A stretch of DNA of 64,000 bases from Pseudomonas viridiflava (GTDB taxonomy: Bacteria; Pseudomonadota; Gammaproteobacteria; Pseudomonadales; Pseudomonadaceae). Location: NCBI RefSeq assembly GCF_900582625.1, contig NZ_UTIQ01000241.1:1-64000 (forward strand), in the 5' to 3' direction. The notes beneath the pieces were generated by a model. That model worked only from the letters and a program-made list of their open reading frames with translations, had not been told where the DNA came from and did not search any database. This document shows positions 15,722 to 25,521 of this stretch, piece by piece. The position numbers were made by a program, and so were the translations under genes. How positions within the stretch are numbered: the first letter of the stretch is position 1; every line of letters starts with the position of its first letter.

Positions 15722-16210
15722 TCAGGACGGCATGCTGAGCGGCTGGGGCGAAACGATGATGCCGTTGTTGTCGGCGTACACGTACTCGCCCGGGCGGAAG
15801 GTGACGCCGCCGAAGGTCACCACCACGTTGAGGTCACCAATGCCGCGCTTGTCGGTTTTCATTGGGTGAGTGGCCAGCGCCTGCACGCCCAGTTCGGTTT
15901 GGGCGATGACGTCGACGTCACGGATGCAGCCGTAAATCACCAAGCCTTCCCAGCCATTTTTAGCCGCCTTTTCCGCGAGCATGTCGCCCAGCAATGCACG
16001 GCGCAGCGAACCGCCACCGTCCACCACCAGCACTTTGCCCTTGCCGTTCAGGTCGACCTGATCCTTTACCAGTGAGTTGTCTTCGAAGCACTTGATGGTG
16101 ACGATTTCGCCGCCAAACGAGTCGCGGCCGCCGAAGTTGCTGAACATTGGCTCAACCACTTGCACTAACTCGGGGTAGGCATCGCACAAATCGGGAGTGA
16201 CGTATTGCAT
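15722..16210 (-). CDS. rraA: RraA-family protein (RNase E regulator / HMG-aldolase fold)
   Basis: A 162-residue RraA-fold protein. Family members either bind RNase E and DEAD-box helicases to inhibit them or act as divalent-metal 4-hydroxy-4-methyl-2-oxoglutarate/oxaloacetate aldolases. It has the GGG region (VVDGGGSLRRALLGDMLAEKA) and downstream R-D in YGCIRDVD, which supply the substrate and metal contacts of the aldolases. AGGAG precedes the ATG. Length matches E. coli RraA (161). It is probably a single-gene unit. Which activity dominates cannot be decided from the sequence. Confidence 0.88.
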   Translation of the reverse strand: MQYVTPDLCDAYPELVQVVEPMFSNFGGRDSFGGEIVTIKCFEDNSLVKDQVDLNGKGKVLVVDGGGSLRRALLGDMLAEKAAKNGWEGLVIYGCIRDVDVIAQTELGVQALATHPMKTDKRGIGDLNVVVTFGGVTFRPGEYVYADNNGIIVSPQPLSMPS

Positions 16211-16278
16211 GGGAAAACTCCTGGTTAGGTTCTGGAAACCGCTGACTCAAATTTGGATACGGCGCCATCTTAGCCGTG

Positions 16279-17286
16279 TCACTGCAACGAAGAAACGCTC
16301 GGCGCAGGCGCTTCTACAGGTTCCAACGCAGCGGGCAGGCGCAAATTGCGCAACCAGTGCTCGGCCAGCGGCCAGACCTCGGCCTGCGCCTGTTTGCTGA
16401 CCAGCATCTCGACGTGCCCGAAGTCATCACTGAACCCCTGCCGTTTGCCTAAGCAAACAAAGCGGCGCTGCTCGGAGCCGAATTGTTCCAGCAACTTGCG
16501 GCAGCCCCACGCCGGGTCTTGCTCATCGCCGTCGGCTGTTACTGCCAATACGGGCACGTTGACCTCGGCCAGCCCTTTCCACCAGTCGTTTTTCTTACCT
16601 TCACCAAAACGGCCAAACAGGCGGTGCCAGCGCAGGCTCTCGCGAATCAAGCCAACCGGCTCGTCCTCCGGGCCGCGCTTGAGGCGCGAACCAGAAATCA
16701 CCGAAACGCCCTTGAGCAGCAAGCGTGCGCCCCACTCCACTGGCGGAATTTTCAGCGGCCAGTAAACGCGGCTGACCTGGCTGCCGAATAGCGCCACCGA
16801 CGCCACGTCGTCTTCGCTCAGGTAATGCCCACCCAGTGCGGCGGCCAAGGTAATGCCGCCCAATGAATGGCCAATCCAGTGCGGCGCCTGCCCGCTCTGC
16901 TCGCGCACGAAAGCGGCAATGGCCGGCAAGTCGTAGCGCGCGTAGTCGGCCACCGTGTTGTTGTTGTAGTCGAGGTTGCGTGGCGATAAGCCGTGGCCAC
17001 GCATTTCGGCAATCCACACGTCGAATCCGGCGCGCGCCAGATACGGCCCCAGGCCAATGCACTTGGGCGAGTACCAGAAGCGGCGATTGGAAAAGCTGCC
17101 CGGAATCAGAATGACCGGCACGCCCCGGTCTTCACCGTGGTCGGCCATGCCCAAGCGGGTCAGCGCCAACTCGACGCTGAAGTCCGGACTGTTGGAGGGT
17201 TTGAGGCGATAAACATCCTCGCTGAGATCGCCACGAAACTCGGCGCTCATCAAGGCTACGGGAAACAGTTCACTGCTACTTTGCAT
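16279..17286 (-). CDS. Alpha/beta hydrolase (esterase/lipase-like)
   Basis: A 335-residue alpha/beta-hydrolase. After an N-terminal cap-like region come the oxyanion segment VILIPGSFSNRRFW and the nucleophile elbow GHSLGG (Ser near residue 142). The acid is probably in VTADGDEQDP and the catalytic His in DDFGHVEMLV near residue 296. There is no signal peptide, so it is cytoplasmic. In Pseudomonas a homologue sits in the same place between ppsA and rraA. The substrate is unknown; lipid or polyester-type esters are possible. Confidence 0.82.
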   Translation of the reverse strand: MQSSSELFPVALMSAEFRGDLSEDVYRLKPSNSPDFSVELALTRLGMADHGEDRGVPVILIPGSFSNRRFWYSPKCIGLGPYLARAGFDVWIAEMRGHGLSPRNLDYNNNTVADYARYDLPAIAAFVREQSGQAPHWIGHSLGGITLAAALGGHYLSEDDVASVALFGSQVSRVYWPLKIPPVEWGARLLLKGVSVISGSRLKRGPEDEPVGLIRESLRWHRLFGRFGEGKKNDWWKGLAEVNVPVLAVTADGDEQDPAWGCRKLLEQFGSEQRRFVCLGKRQGFSDDFGHVEMLVSKQAQAEVWPLAEHWLRNLRLPAALEPVEAPAPSVSSLQ

Positions 17287-17314
17287 GCGGATCGACTGAC
17301 AGGAAAACTTGCAG

Positions 17315-17343
17315 AAAAAAGGGTGGGAAATATCCCCACCCTT
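17315..17343 (-). terminator. Terminator of ppsA
   Basis: A 9-bp stem AAGGGTGGG/CCCACCCTT (17319-17327 and 17335-17343) with a 7-nt loop has T residues on its minus-strand 3' side. An additional imperfect inverted repeat (17366-17378 with 17391-17403) lies directly after the ppsA stop. Confidence 0.8.
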
Positions 17344-17412
17344 CTTTTGTTTTGTACGTTTTGTTGGACTTCACCGCGCTCTGCTGAGAACGCGGGGAAG
17401 TCCTAAGGGGCA

Positions 17413-19785
17413 TCAGGCCTGTTGACCTTCCGCCAGGAAGAACCAGGTTTCCAGCACAGAGTCCGGGTTCAACGACACGCTTTCAATGCCTTGCTCCATC
17501 AGCCATTTGGCCAGATCGGGGTGGTCCGAAGGGCCCTGACCGCAAATGCCGATGTACTTGCCGGCCTTGTTGCACGCTTGAATGGCGTTGGACAGCAGCT
17601 TCTTGACCGCCGGATTACGCTCGTCAAACAGGTGAGCGATGATGCCGGAGTCACGGTCCAGGCCCAGCGTCAGCTGAGTCAGGTCGTTGGAGCCGATGGA
17701 GAAGCCGTCGAAGAATTCCAGGAATTCGTCAGCCAGAATGGCGTTGGAGGGCAGTTCGCACATCATGATGATGCGCAGGCCGTCTTTGCCACGGGACAAC
17801 CCGTTGGCCGCCAGCAAGTCGATTACCTGGCTCGCTTCGCCCAAGGTGCGCACGAACGGCACCATGATTTCGACGTTGGTCAGGCCCATCTCGTTGCGCA
17901 CTTTCTTCAGCGCACGGCATTCCAGTTCGAAGCAGTCGCGGAACGCTTCGCTGATGTAACGCGAGGCGCCACGGAAGCCCAGCATCGGGTTTTCTTCTTC
18001 CGGCTCGTAGAGCTTGCCGCCGATGAGGTTGGCGTATTCGTTGGACTTGAAGTCCGACAGCCGCACGATAACCTTCTTCGGCCAGAACGCGGCGGCCAAG
18101 GTGCTGATGCCCTCGACCAGTTTCTCGACATAGAAGCCAACCGGATCGTCGTAACCGGCGATGCGTTTGTCGACGCTGTCTTTGATGTCTGCAGGCAAGC
18201 CTTCGTAGTTCAACAGCGCCTTGGGGTGCACGCCGATCATACGGTTGATGATGAATTCCAGACGGGCCAGGCCGACACCGGCGTTAGGCAACTGGGCGAA
18301 GTCGAACGCGCGGTCCGGGTTGCCGACGTTCATCATGATTTTGAACGGCAGATCAGGCATGGCATCGACGGAGTTGGTGCGGATGTCGAAACCCAGCTCG
18401 CCTTCGAAAATAAAACCGGTATCGCCTTCAGCGCACGACACGGTCACGCCCTGGCCATCGACCAGCACTTGCGTGGCGTTACCGCAACCGACCACTGCCG
18501 GAATACCCAGCTCACGGGCGATGATCGCGGCGTGGCAGGTACGGCCGCCACGGTTGGTGACGATGGCGCTGGCGCGCTTCATGACCGGTTCCCAGTCCGG
18601 ATCGGTCATGTCGGAGACCAGCACGTCGCCCGGCTGAACCTTGTCCATCTCGGCGATATCGTTGATCACGCGCACTTTACCGGCGCCGATCTTCTGGCCA
18701 ATGGCACGGCCTTCCACCAGCACCTTGCCGGTTTCTTTAAGCAGGTAGCGCTCCATCACATTGGCGGTGGTGCGGCTTTTTACGGTTTCCGGACGCGCTT
18801 GAACGATGTACAGCTTGCCGTCGTCGCCGTCTTTGGCCCACTCGATGTCCATCGGGCGACCGTAGTGTTTTTCGATGATGATCGCCTGCTTGGCCAGCTC
18901 GGTGACTTCGGCATCGCTCAGGCAGAAACGGGCGCGGTCAGCGCGGTCGACATCAACGGTCTTCACCGACTTGCCGGCCTTGGCTTCGTCGCCATAAATC
19001 ATCTTGATGGCTTTGCTGCCCAGGTTGCGACGCAGGATCGCCGGGCGGCCTTCTTCCAGGGTTTTCTTGTGAACGTAGAATTCGTCGGGGTTCACCGCGC
19101 CTTGCACCACGGTTTCGCCGAGGCCGTAGGCGCCGGTGATAAACACCACGTCACGGAAGCCCGACTCGGTATCCAGGGTGAACAGCACGCCAGCGGTGCC
19201 GGTTTCCGAACGCACCATGCGCTGAACGCCAGCCGACAACGCCACCAGCTTGTGATCGAAGCCTTGGTGCACGCGGTAGGAAATGGCGCGGTCGTTGAAC
19301 AGCGAGGCAAACACTTCCTTGGCAGCGCGGATGACGTTTTCCACGCCACGAATGTTCAGGAAGGTTTCTTGCTGGCCGGCGAACGAGGCGTCTGGCAAGT
19401 CTTCGGCGGTGGCCGACGAGCGCACGGCCACGGCCATGTTTTCGTTACCGTTGGCCATGACTGCGAAGGCTTGGCGAATTTCGGTGTTTAAGCGTTCAGG
19501 GAATTCGGCTTCCATGATCCATTGACGGATCTGCGCACCGGTTTTGGCCAGAGCGTTGACGTCATCGACATCCAGCGCGTCGAGCGCGGCGTGGATCTGG
19601 GCGTTGAGGCCGCTCAGTTCGAGGAAATCACGGTAGGCTTGGGCAGTGGTTGCGAAACCACCGGGGACCGAGACGCCAGCGCCTGCGAGGTTACTGATCA
19701 TTTCGCCGAGGGATGCGTTCTTGCCCCCCACGTGCTCCACATCATGGACGCCGAGCTTATCGAGGGAAACTACGTATTCAGCCAA
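17413..19785 (-). CDS. ppsA: Phosphoenolpyruvate synthase
   Basis: A 790-residue enzyme making PEP from pyruvate and ATP (gluconeogenesis). The N-terminal ATP-grasp/pyruvate-binding part (about 10-345) is followed by the swivelling phosphohistidine domain with GGRTCHAAIIARELGIPAVVG, then the TIM-barrel PEP-binding domain ending with the catalytic Cys in GICGQGPSDHP. The start is TTG (19785) with GGAGAG upstream; the protein begins with residues AEYVVSLDKLG after it. The adjacent Thr of the HAAII segment is the expected target of the divergently encoded PpsR. Having ppsA here suits growth on propionate through the neighbouring methylcitrate cycle, an inferred link. Confidence 0.98.
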   Translation of the reverse strand: MAEYVVSLDKLGVHDVEHVGGKNASLGEMISNLAGAGVSVPGGFATTAQAYRDFLELSGLNAQIHAALDALDVDDVNALAKTGAQIRQWIMEAEFPERLNTEIRQAFAVMANGNENMAVAVRSSATAEDLPDASFAGQQETFLNIRGVENVIRAAKEVFASLFNDRAISYRVHQGFDHKLVALSAGVQRMVRSETGTAGVLFTLDTESGFRDVVFITGAYGLGETVVQGAVNPDEFYVHKKTLEEGRPAILRRNLGSKAIKMIYGDEAKAGKSVKTVDVDRADRARFCLSDAEVTELAKQAIIIEKHYGRPMDIEWAKDGDDGKLYIVQARPETVKSRTTANVMERYLLKETGKVLVEGRAIGQKIGAGKVRVINDIAEMDKVQPGDVLVSDMTDPDWEPVMKRASAIVTNRGGRTCHAAIIARELGIPAVVGCGNATQVLVDGQGVTVSCAEGDTGFIFEGELGFDIRTNSVDAMPDLPFKIMMNVGNPDRAFDFAQLPNAGVGLARLEFIINRMIGVHPKALLNYEGLPADIKDSVDKRIAGYDDPVGFYVEKLVEGISTLAAAFWPKKVIVRLSDFKSNEYANLIGGKLYEPEEENPMLGFRGASRYISEAFRDCFELECRALKKVRNEMGLTNVEIMVPFVRTLGEASQVIDLLAANGLSRGKDGLRIIMMCELPSNAILADEFLEFFDGFSIGSNDLTQLTLGLDRDSGIIAHLFDERNPAVKKLLSNAIQACNKAGKYIGICGQGPSDHPDLAKWLMEQGIESVSLNPDSVLETWFFLAEGQQA

Positions 19786-19978
19786 GGTGATCTCTCCACT
19801 AACGGTGTTGGACTAGCTCAGACCCTATTTACTCTCACGCTTTGCCGCACCTTGGTGCCGCTCCCTGTGACGGTGGCCTGGCCCTGGAAAATAAGTAACA
19901 ATGCCAACCGGCATGGCTTCGATCAAATGGGGCCTATGATAGCCAAGAATCATCCTTAGCTTAAGGCCCTCGGTGCAA

Positions 19979-20797
19979 ATGAAACGAACCGCTTTCTTCA
20001 TCTCCGACGGCACCGGCATCACGGCCGAAACGCTTGGCCAAAGCCTGCTGGCGCAGTTCGAGAACATCACGTTCCACAAGCTCACGCGCCCCTACATCGA
20101 CACCGTAGAAAAAGCGCGGGCGATGGTACAGCAAATCAATAATGCGGCTGAGAAAGACGGCGTTCGCCCGATCATTTTCGACACCATCGTCAACCAAGAC
20201 ATCCGCGATATTCTCGCCAAGTCCGATGGCTTCATGATCGACATCTTCTCGACCTTTCTCGCTCCCCTCGAACAGGAACTGACGTCGCACTCGTCCTATT
20301 CGGTGGGCAAGTCCCACTCCATCAGCCACAACTCCAACTACATGGAGCGTATCGAGGCCGTTAACTTCGCCCTCGACAACGACGATGGCGCCCGCACGCA
20401 TTACTACGACAAGGCCGACCTGATTCTGGTCGGTGTCTCGCGCTGCGGTAAAACCCCAACCTGCCTATATATGGCACTGCAATATGGCATTCGTGCAGCC
20501 AACTACCCGCTGACCGAAGACGACATGGAGCGCCTGCAATTGCCCAACGCGCTCAAGCAGTACAAAGACAAGCTGTTCGGCCTGACCATCGACCCCGACC
20601 GCTTGACCGCCATTCGCAACGAACGCAAGCCCAACAGCCGTTACGCCAGTTTTGCCCAGTGCGAGTTCGAAGTGCGTGAAGTCGAACAACTGCTGCGCCG
20701 GGAAAACATTCCGTACATCAACTCCACGCATTTCTCCGTGGAGGAAATCTCCGCCAAGATCCTGGTGGAAAAAGGCGTTGAACGACGCTTGAAGTAG
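19979..20797 (+). CDS. ppsR: PEP synthetase regulatory protein (bifunctional kinase/phosphorylase)
   Basis: A 272-residue DUF299 protein that inactivates PEP synthase by ADP-dependent phosphorylation of an active-site Thr and reactivates it by phosphate-dependent phosphorolysis. It begins KRTAFFISDGTGITAETLG after the start Met; the P-loop GVSRCGKTPTCLYMA is near 150. The ATG at 19979 is chosen; a GTG two codons upstream also exists. It is divergent from ppsA with about 190 bases between, the usual Pseudomonas arrangement, so the two genes may share control. Confidence 0.96.
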   Translation: MKRTAFFISDGTGITAETLGQSLLAQFENITFHKLTRPYIDTVEKARAMVQQINNAAEKDGVRPIIFDTIVNQDIRDILAKSDGFMIDIFSTFLAPLEQELTSHSSYSVGKSHSISHNSNYMERIEAVNFALDNDDGARTHYYDKADLILVGVSRCGKTPTCLYMALQYGIRAANYPLTEDDMERLQLPNALKQYKDKLFGLTIDPDRLTAIRNERKPNSRYASFAQCEFEVREVEQLLRRENIPYINSTHFSVEEISAKILVEKGVERRLK

Positions 20798-20842
20798 ACG
20801 CCGCTGAAACAGACCCGCTACAGCGAAAAAGGTGCACATTCG

Positions 20843-21487
20843 ATGACGCTAATGGACTGCTTGTTGTTTGCACCGATCGCCGTGGCGATTGCCCTGACGC
20901 CCGGCCCCAACAATTTCTGCGCACTCAACAACGGTATTCGTTATGGCGTCGGCACTGCGGTGGCCGCCACCGTGGGCCGCAATGTGGCCTACGCGATCTT
21001 CCTGGCGATTTCCGCCGTTGGCCTCGGGGCCATGTTGCTGGCGTCGGAAACCGCGTTCACCGTGTTGAAGTGGCTGGGCGCGGCTTACCTGCTTTACCTC
21101 GGCATTCGCGCCTGGCGCAGCCGTGAATTCAGCGGTCTGGATCTGGCTGAAAGCAGCGTAGCAGACGGCGCGGCGGGCGGCAGGAGTGTGACGCGCCTGA
21201 TGCTTCAAGAGTTCCTCGTTGGCATCAGCAACCCCAAAGCCATTTTGCTGTTCGCGGCCATCTTCCCGCAGTTCATCAAACCCGATTTGCCCACCACCGA
21301 ACAATTTGTGTACCTGGGCGGCACGTACCTGCTCGCCGAATTCGTTGCCTCCATGGTGTACGGCCTGTTCGGGCGGCAGATTCGCCGACTGATCAAGACC
21401 CCCACCGGGGCGCGGCGGCTGAACAAAACCACCGGGGCGTTTTTTATGGGCGCCAGTGGGGTGTTGTTGAGCACTACGCACCATTGA
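20843..21487 (+). CDS. LysE/RhtB-family amino-acid exporter
   Basis: A 214-residue inner-membrane protein with about six hydrophobic helices and the family signature TPGPNNFCALNNGIRYG near residues 18-34. Family members export amino acids or small metabolites by proton antiport. It follows ppsR by 45 bases on the same strand and could be read through from it, but nothing ties the functions. Substrate unknown. A REP pair follows. Confidence 0.85.
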   Translation: MTLMDCLLFAPIAVAIALTPGPNNFCALNNGIRYGVGTAVAATVGRNVAYAIFLAISAVGLGAMLLASETAFTVLKWLGAAYLLYLGIRAWRSREFSGLDLAESSVADGAAGGRSVTRLMLQEFLVGISNPKAILLFAAIFPQFIKPDLPTTEQFVYLGGTYLLAEFVASMVYGLFGRQIRRLIKTPTGARRLNKTTGAFFMGASGVLLSTTHH

Positions 21488-21506
21488 TGGTTTCGCGTTA
21501 GCCCCG

Positions 21507-21573
21507 TTCGCCAGCAAGCTGGCTCCTACAAAGCCGGATGCGTTCCACCTGTAGGAGCCAGGTTGCTGGCGAA
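21507..21573. repeat. REP inverted pair
   Basis: Two 24-base hairpin elements of the GTAGGAGCCAG...CTGGCGAA class face each other (21507-21530 and 21550-21573), between the LysE-type gene and the end of prpF, which converge here. They may stabilise or terminate both transcripts. Confidence 0.75.
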
Positions 21574-21579
21574 ACATGT

Positions 21580-22767
21580 TTAAAAACTCCCCGCCGGCAC
21601 CCGCACCCAGCCTTCCATCAACACCCGCGCACTGCGGCTCATGATGGCTTTCTTCACCACCCACTCGCCGTTCACCTGCTGCGCCTCGGCGCCGACGCGC
21701 AACGTGCCCGACGGATGTCCAAAGCGCACCGCCGTGCGCTCACCACCGCCCGCTGCCAAGTTCACCAACGTGCCGGGAATGGAGGCAGCCGTGCCAATGG
21801 CCACCGCTGCCGTGCCCATCATGGCGTGGTGCAGCTTGCCCATGGACAGCGCGCGCACCAGCAAATCGACCTCACCCTTGGCCACGGTTTTGCCGCTCGA
21901 AGCGCGGTAGTCCTGCGCTTTGGCCACGAAGGCGACCTTTGGCGTGTGCTGGCGGGTCAGTGCTTCTTCCGGGCTTTTGATCAGGCCCATGCGCAGCGCA
22001 CCGGCCACGCGAATGGCTTCGAACCGCTCAAGCGCAGCGGGATTGGTGTTGATGTCTTCGCGCAGTTCGGTGCCTGTGTAGCCGATGTCCTCGGCATTCA
22101 CGAACACCGTGGGAATACCGGCTGTAATCATCGTCGCTTTGAAGGTGCCGATACCCGGCACTTCCAGATCGTCGACCAGGTTGCCCGTGGGAAACATCGA
22201 GCCGCCCGCCTCGCCGTCGTCCGACGGGTCGAGAAACTCCAGCACGATTTCCGCCGCGGGGAAGGTCACGCCATCCAATTCGAAGTCGCCGGTTTCCTGA
22301 ACCTGACCGTTGCTTACCGGCACATGGGCGATGATGGTTTTCTGGATATTGGCCTGCCAAATCCGCACCACGCACACGCCGTTTTCGGGAATGCGCGCGG
22401 GGTCGACCAACCCGGCATGCAGCGCAAACGCGCCGGCGCCGGTGGAAAGGTTGCCGCAGTTGCCGCTCCAGTCGACGAACGCTTTGTCGATGGAAACCTG
22501 GCCATAGAGGTAATCCACGTCGTGATCCGGCTGCGTGCTTTTCGACAGAATCACGCACTTGCTGGTACTCGACGTGGCGCCGCCCATGCCGTCGATTTGC
22601 GCCGCATACGGGTCGGGGCTGCCGATCACGCGCATAAACAAACGGTCGCGGGCCGTGCCCGGCACCTGGCAGCTTTCCGGTAAATCTTGCAGGCGAAAGA
22701 ACACGCCTTTACTGGTGCCGCCACGCAGGTAGGTGGCGGGGATTTTGATTTGCGCTGGGTGAGGCAT
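21580..22767 (-). CDS. prpF: 2-methylaconitate cis-trans isomerase PrpF
   Basis: A 395-residue diaminopimelate-epimerase-fold isomerase needed with AcnD in the 2-methylcitrate cycle. Near the N-terminus is the family motif LRGGTSKGVFF; later come GGATSSTSKC and SGNCGNLSTGAGAFAL, which line the active site. The ATG at 22767 has GAGGA upstream; longer readings run into an interspersed repeat and are rejected. It is the last gene of gntR-prpB-prpC-acnD-prpF, 130 bases beyond acnD, with the repeat between them. Confidence 0.96.
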   Translation of the reverse strand: MPHPAQIKIPATYLRGGTSKGVFFRLQDLPESCQVPGTARDRLFMRVIGSPDPYAAQIDGMGGATSSTSKCVILSKSTQPDHDVDYLYGQVSIDKAFVDWSGNCGNLSTGAGAFALHAGLVDPARIPENGVCVVRIWQANIQKTIIAHVPVSNGQVQETGDFELDGVTFPAAEIVLEFLDPSDDGEAGGSMFPTGNLVDDLEVPGIGTFKATMITAGIPTVFVNAEDIGYTGTELREDINTNPAALERFEAIRVAGALRMGLIKSPEEALTRQHTPKVAFVAKAQDYRASSGKTVAKGEVDLLVRALSMGKLHHAMMGTAAVAIGTAASIPGTLVNLAAGGGERTAVRFGHPSGTLRVGAEAQQVNGEWVVKKAIMSRSARVLMEGWVRVPAGSF

Positions 22768-22794
22768 ACATCGAGTCCTCGATAGTTGGAGCAT

Positions 22795-22888
22795 CCCTTC
22801 TCCCTCAGGGAGAAGGTGCCCGAAGGGCGGATGAGGGATGTCGTAAACCAAACCCTCACCCCAACCCTCTCCCAGAGGGAGAGGGAGC
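22795..22888. repeat. Interspersed imperfect repeat between acnD and prpF
   Basis: Two GC-rich hairpin-forming blocks (22795-22837, with CTTCTCCCTCAGGGAGAAGG; and 22852-22888, with CTCTCCCAGAGGGAGAG) plus CCCTCACCCCAACCC. A related element lies at 43295-43410. It has no coding content and sits inside an operon, where it would put two hairpins into the mRNA. Confidence 0.6.
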
Positions 22889-22897
22889 TAGCCTGTT

Positions 22898-25519
22898 TCA
22901 CGCCACCGTCGCTTCCAGGAAGTCCTTGGCAAAGCGCTGCAACACGCCGCCCGCTTCGTACACTGACACTTCTTCCGCCGTATCCAGGCGGCAGGTCATC
23001 GGCACTTCGAGGCGTTCGCCGTTCTTCCGGGTGATAACCAAGGTCAGCGTGGCGCGCGGGGTGCGCTCGCCGATCACGTCGTACACCTCGGTGCCGTCCA
23101 GCCCCAGTGTCAAGCGGTTGGTGCCGGGTTTGAATTCCAGCGGCAACACGCCCATGCCCACCAGGTTGGTGCGGTGAATGCGCTCGAAGCCTTCGGCGGC
23201 AATCGCTTCCACGCCCGCCAGCCGCACACCTTTGGCCGCCCAGTCGCGCGACGAGCCCTGACCGTAGTCGGCGCCGGCCACGATAATCAGCGGCTGCTTG
23301 CGCTCCATGTAGGTTTCGATGGCTTCCCACATGCGGGTGACCTTGCCGTCCGGCTCAATGCGGGTCAGCGAGCCCTTCTTAACCTGCCCGTCGACCACGG
23401 CCATTTCGTTGACCAACTGCGGGTTGGCAAAGGTGGCGCGCTGGGCGGTCAGGTGGTCACCGCGGTGCGTGGCGTAGGAGTTGAAGTCTTCTTCCGGCAA
23501 GCCCATTTTCGCCAGGTATTCGCCAGCCGCGCTGTCCAACAAAATGGCGTTAGACGGCGACAGGTGATCGGTGGTGATGTTGTCCGGCAGCACCGCCAAC
23601 GGGCGCATGCCGGTCAGGCTGCGCTCGCCGGCCAGGGCGCCTTCCCAATACGGCGGACGGCGAATGTAAGTGGACTGCGGGCGCCAGTCGTACAGCGGAC
23701 TGGCCGCCTCCTCCACCGTGCCCAGGTCGAACATCGGAATGTAGATCTGCTTGAACTGCTCGGGCTTCACCGACGAGGCCACCAAGGCGTCGATTTCCTC
23801 GTCGCTTGGCCACAGGTCTTTAAGCGTGATGGCGTTGCCGGCGGCGTCATGGCCGAGCACGTCCTGTTCAATGTCGAAGCGCACGGTGCCGGCGATGGCG
23901 TACGCCACCACCAACGGCGGCGAGGCCAGGAACGCTTGTTTGGCGTACGGGTGAATGCGCCCGTCGAAGTTGCGGTTGCCCGACAACACGGCGGTGGCGT
24001 ACAGGTCGCGGTCGATGATTTCTTGCTGAATCACCGGGTCCAGCGCGCCGGACATGCCGTTACAGGTGGTGCACGCATACGCCACGATGCCAAAACCCAA
24101 CTGCTCCAGTTCGCTGAGCAAACCGGCTTCTTCCAGGTACAACTTGGCCACTTTCGAGCCCGGCGCAAACGAGGTTTTCACCCACGGTTTGCGTTGCAGG
24201 CCCAAGGCGTTGGCTTTCTTCGCGACCAGACCGGCGGCAACGACGTTGCGCGGGTTCGAAGTGTTGGTGCAACTGGTGATGGCGGCGATGATCACCGCGC
24301 CGTCCGGCAACTTGCCGTCGGCTTCTTCGCCCTTGGCTGCTGCCAGCATGGCGTCGCCGGCAATGCCGCGTTCCTGCAAGGCGCTAGTGGGCAGGCGTTT
24401 GTGCGGGTTGCTTGGGCCGGCCATGTTGCGCACTACGCTGGACAAATCGAAGCTCAGCACCCGCTCGTATTCGGCGGTAACCAGCGCGTCGGCCCACAGG
24501 CCGGTGAGCTTGGCGTACTGCTCCACCAGCGCTACTTGCTGCGGCTCGCGGCCGGTCAGGTTCAGGTAGTCGATGGTTTGCTGGTCGATGTAGAACATCG
24601 AGGCGGTGGCGCCGTATTCCGGGCACATGTTCGAGATGGTCGCGCGGTCGCCGATGGACAGGCTGTTGGCGCCCTCGCCGAAGAACTCTACATAGGCGCC
24701 AACCACGCGCTCCTTACGCAGGAATTCGGTAATCGCCAGCACGATGTCGGTGGCGGTGATGCCGGGCTGACGCTTGCCGGTCAGCTCGACGCCGACGATA
24801 TCGGGCAGGCGCATCATCGAGGCGCGGCCGAGCATCACGGTTTCCGCTTCCAGACCGCCAACGCCAATGGCGATCACGCCCAAGGCATCGACGTGCGGGG
24901 TGTGGCTGTCGGTGCCGACGCAGGTGTCGGGGTACGCCACGCCGTCACGCGCCATGATCACCGGGCTCATTTTCTCCAGGTTGATCTGGTGCATGATGCC
25001 GTTGCCGGCCGGGATCACGTCGACGTTCTTGAACGCGGTTTTGGTCCACTCAATAAAGTGGAAACGGTCCTCGTTGCGACGCTCTTCCACGGCGCGGTTT
25101 TTCTCGAACGCATCCGGGTCGAAGCCGGCGTATTCCACGGCCAACGAGTGGTCGACGATCAGTTGCGTCGGCACCACCGGGTTGACCTTCGCCGGGTCGC
25201 CGCCCATGTCGGCAATCGCATCACGCAGACCGGCCAGGTCCACCAGGGCGGTCTGGCCAAGAATGTCGTGGCACACCACGCGCGCCGGATACCAAGGGAA
25301 GTCGAGGTCGCGTTTGCGTTCGATCAGTTGCTTGAGGGAATCGGTGAGCATGGCCGGGTCGCAGCGGCGCACCAATTGCTCGGCCAGCACGCGCGAGGTG
25401 TACGGCAGCTTGGCGTAAGCGCCCGGCTCGATGGCGTCGACCGCTTCGCGCGTGTCGAAATAATCCAGCACGGTGCCCGGCAGGTTCTTGCGGTATTGGG
25501 TGTTCATCGCAATGCTCAT
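22898..25519 (-). CDS. acnD: Fe/S-dependent 2-methylcitrate dehydratase AcnD
   Basis: An aconitase-family [4Fe-4S] dehydratase of about 870 residues converting 2-methylcitrate to trans-2-methylaconitate, which PrpF isomerises. Cluster cysteines are in ITSCTNTSNP and in the paired ACTTCNGMSG segment; the swivelling C-terminal domain carries ADYGQGSSRDWAAKG. The first ATG (25519) begins MSIAMNTQYRKN, 2 bases after the prpC stop; the ATG four codons on (25507) gives the more usual MNTQYRK start and may be the real one. The AcnD/PrpF pair replaces PrpD in this operon. Confidence 0.97.
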   Translation of the reverse strand: MSIAMNTQYRKNLPGTVLDYFDTREAVDAIEPGAYAKLPYTSRVLAEQLVRRCDPAMLTDSLKQLIERKRDLDFPWYPARVVCHDILGQTALVDLAGLRDAIADMGGDPAKVNPVVPTQLIVDHSLAVEYAGFDPDAFEKNRAVEERRNEDRFHFIEWTKTAFKNVDVIPAGNGIMHQINLEKMSPVIMARDGVAYPDTCVGTDSHTPHVDALGVIAIGVGGLEAETVMLGRASMMRLPDIVGVELTGKRQPGITATDIVLAITEFLRKERVVGAYVEFFGEGANSLSIGDRATISNMCPEYGATASMFYIDQQTIDYLNLTGREPQQVALVEQYAKLTGLWADALVTAEYERVLSFDLSSVVRNMAGPSNPHKRLPTSALQERGIAGDAMLAAAKGEEADGKLPDGAVIIAAITSCTNTSNPRNVVAAGLVAKKANALGLQRKPWVKTSFAPGSKVAKLYLEEAGLLSELEQLGFGIVAYACTTCNGMSGALDPVIQQEIIDRDLYATAVLSGNRNFDGRIHPYAKQAFLASPPLVVAYAIAGTVRFDIEQDVLGHDAAGNAITLKDLWPSDEEIDALVASSVKPEQFKQIYIPMFDLGTVEEAASPLYDWRPQSTYIRRPPYWEGALAGERSLTGMRPLAVLPDNITTDHLSPSNAILLDSAAGEYLAKMGLPEEDFNSYATHRGDHLTAQRATFANPQLVNEMAVVDGQVKKGSLTRIEPDGKVTRMWEAIETYMERKQPLIIVAGADYGQGSSRDWAAKGVRLAGVEAIAAEGFERIHRTNLVGMGVLPLEFKPGTNRLTLGLDGTEVYDVIGERTPRATLTLVITRKNGERLEVPMTCRLDTAEEVSVYEAGGVLQRFAKDFLEATVA

Positions 25520-25521
25520 GG

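Noticed and set aside
17422..19491. A 689-codon open frame on the plus strand opposite ppsA
   Set aside because: It is a GC-driven shadow of ppsA codons; the antisense product resembles no family and the sense gene is unmistakable.
22768..22851. Longer prpF reading with 28 extra residues
   Set aside because: The extension runs into the interspersed repeat, and a good ribosome site precedes the ATG at 22767.
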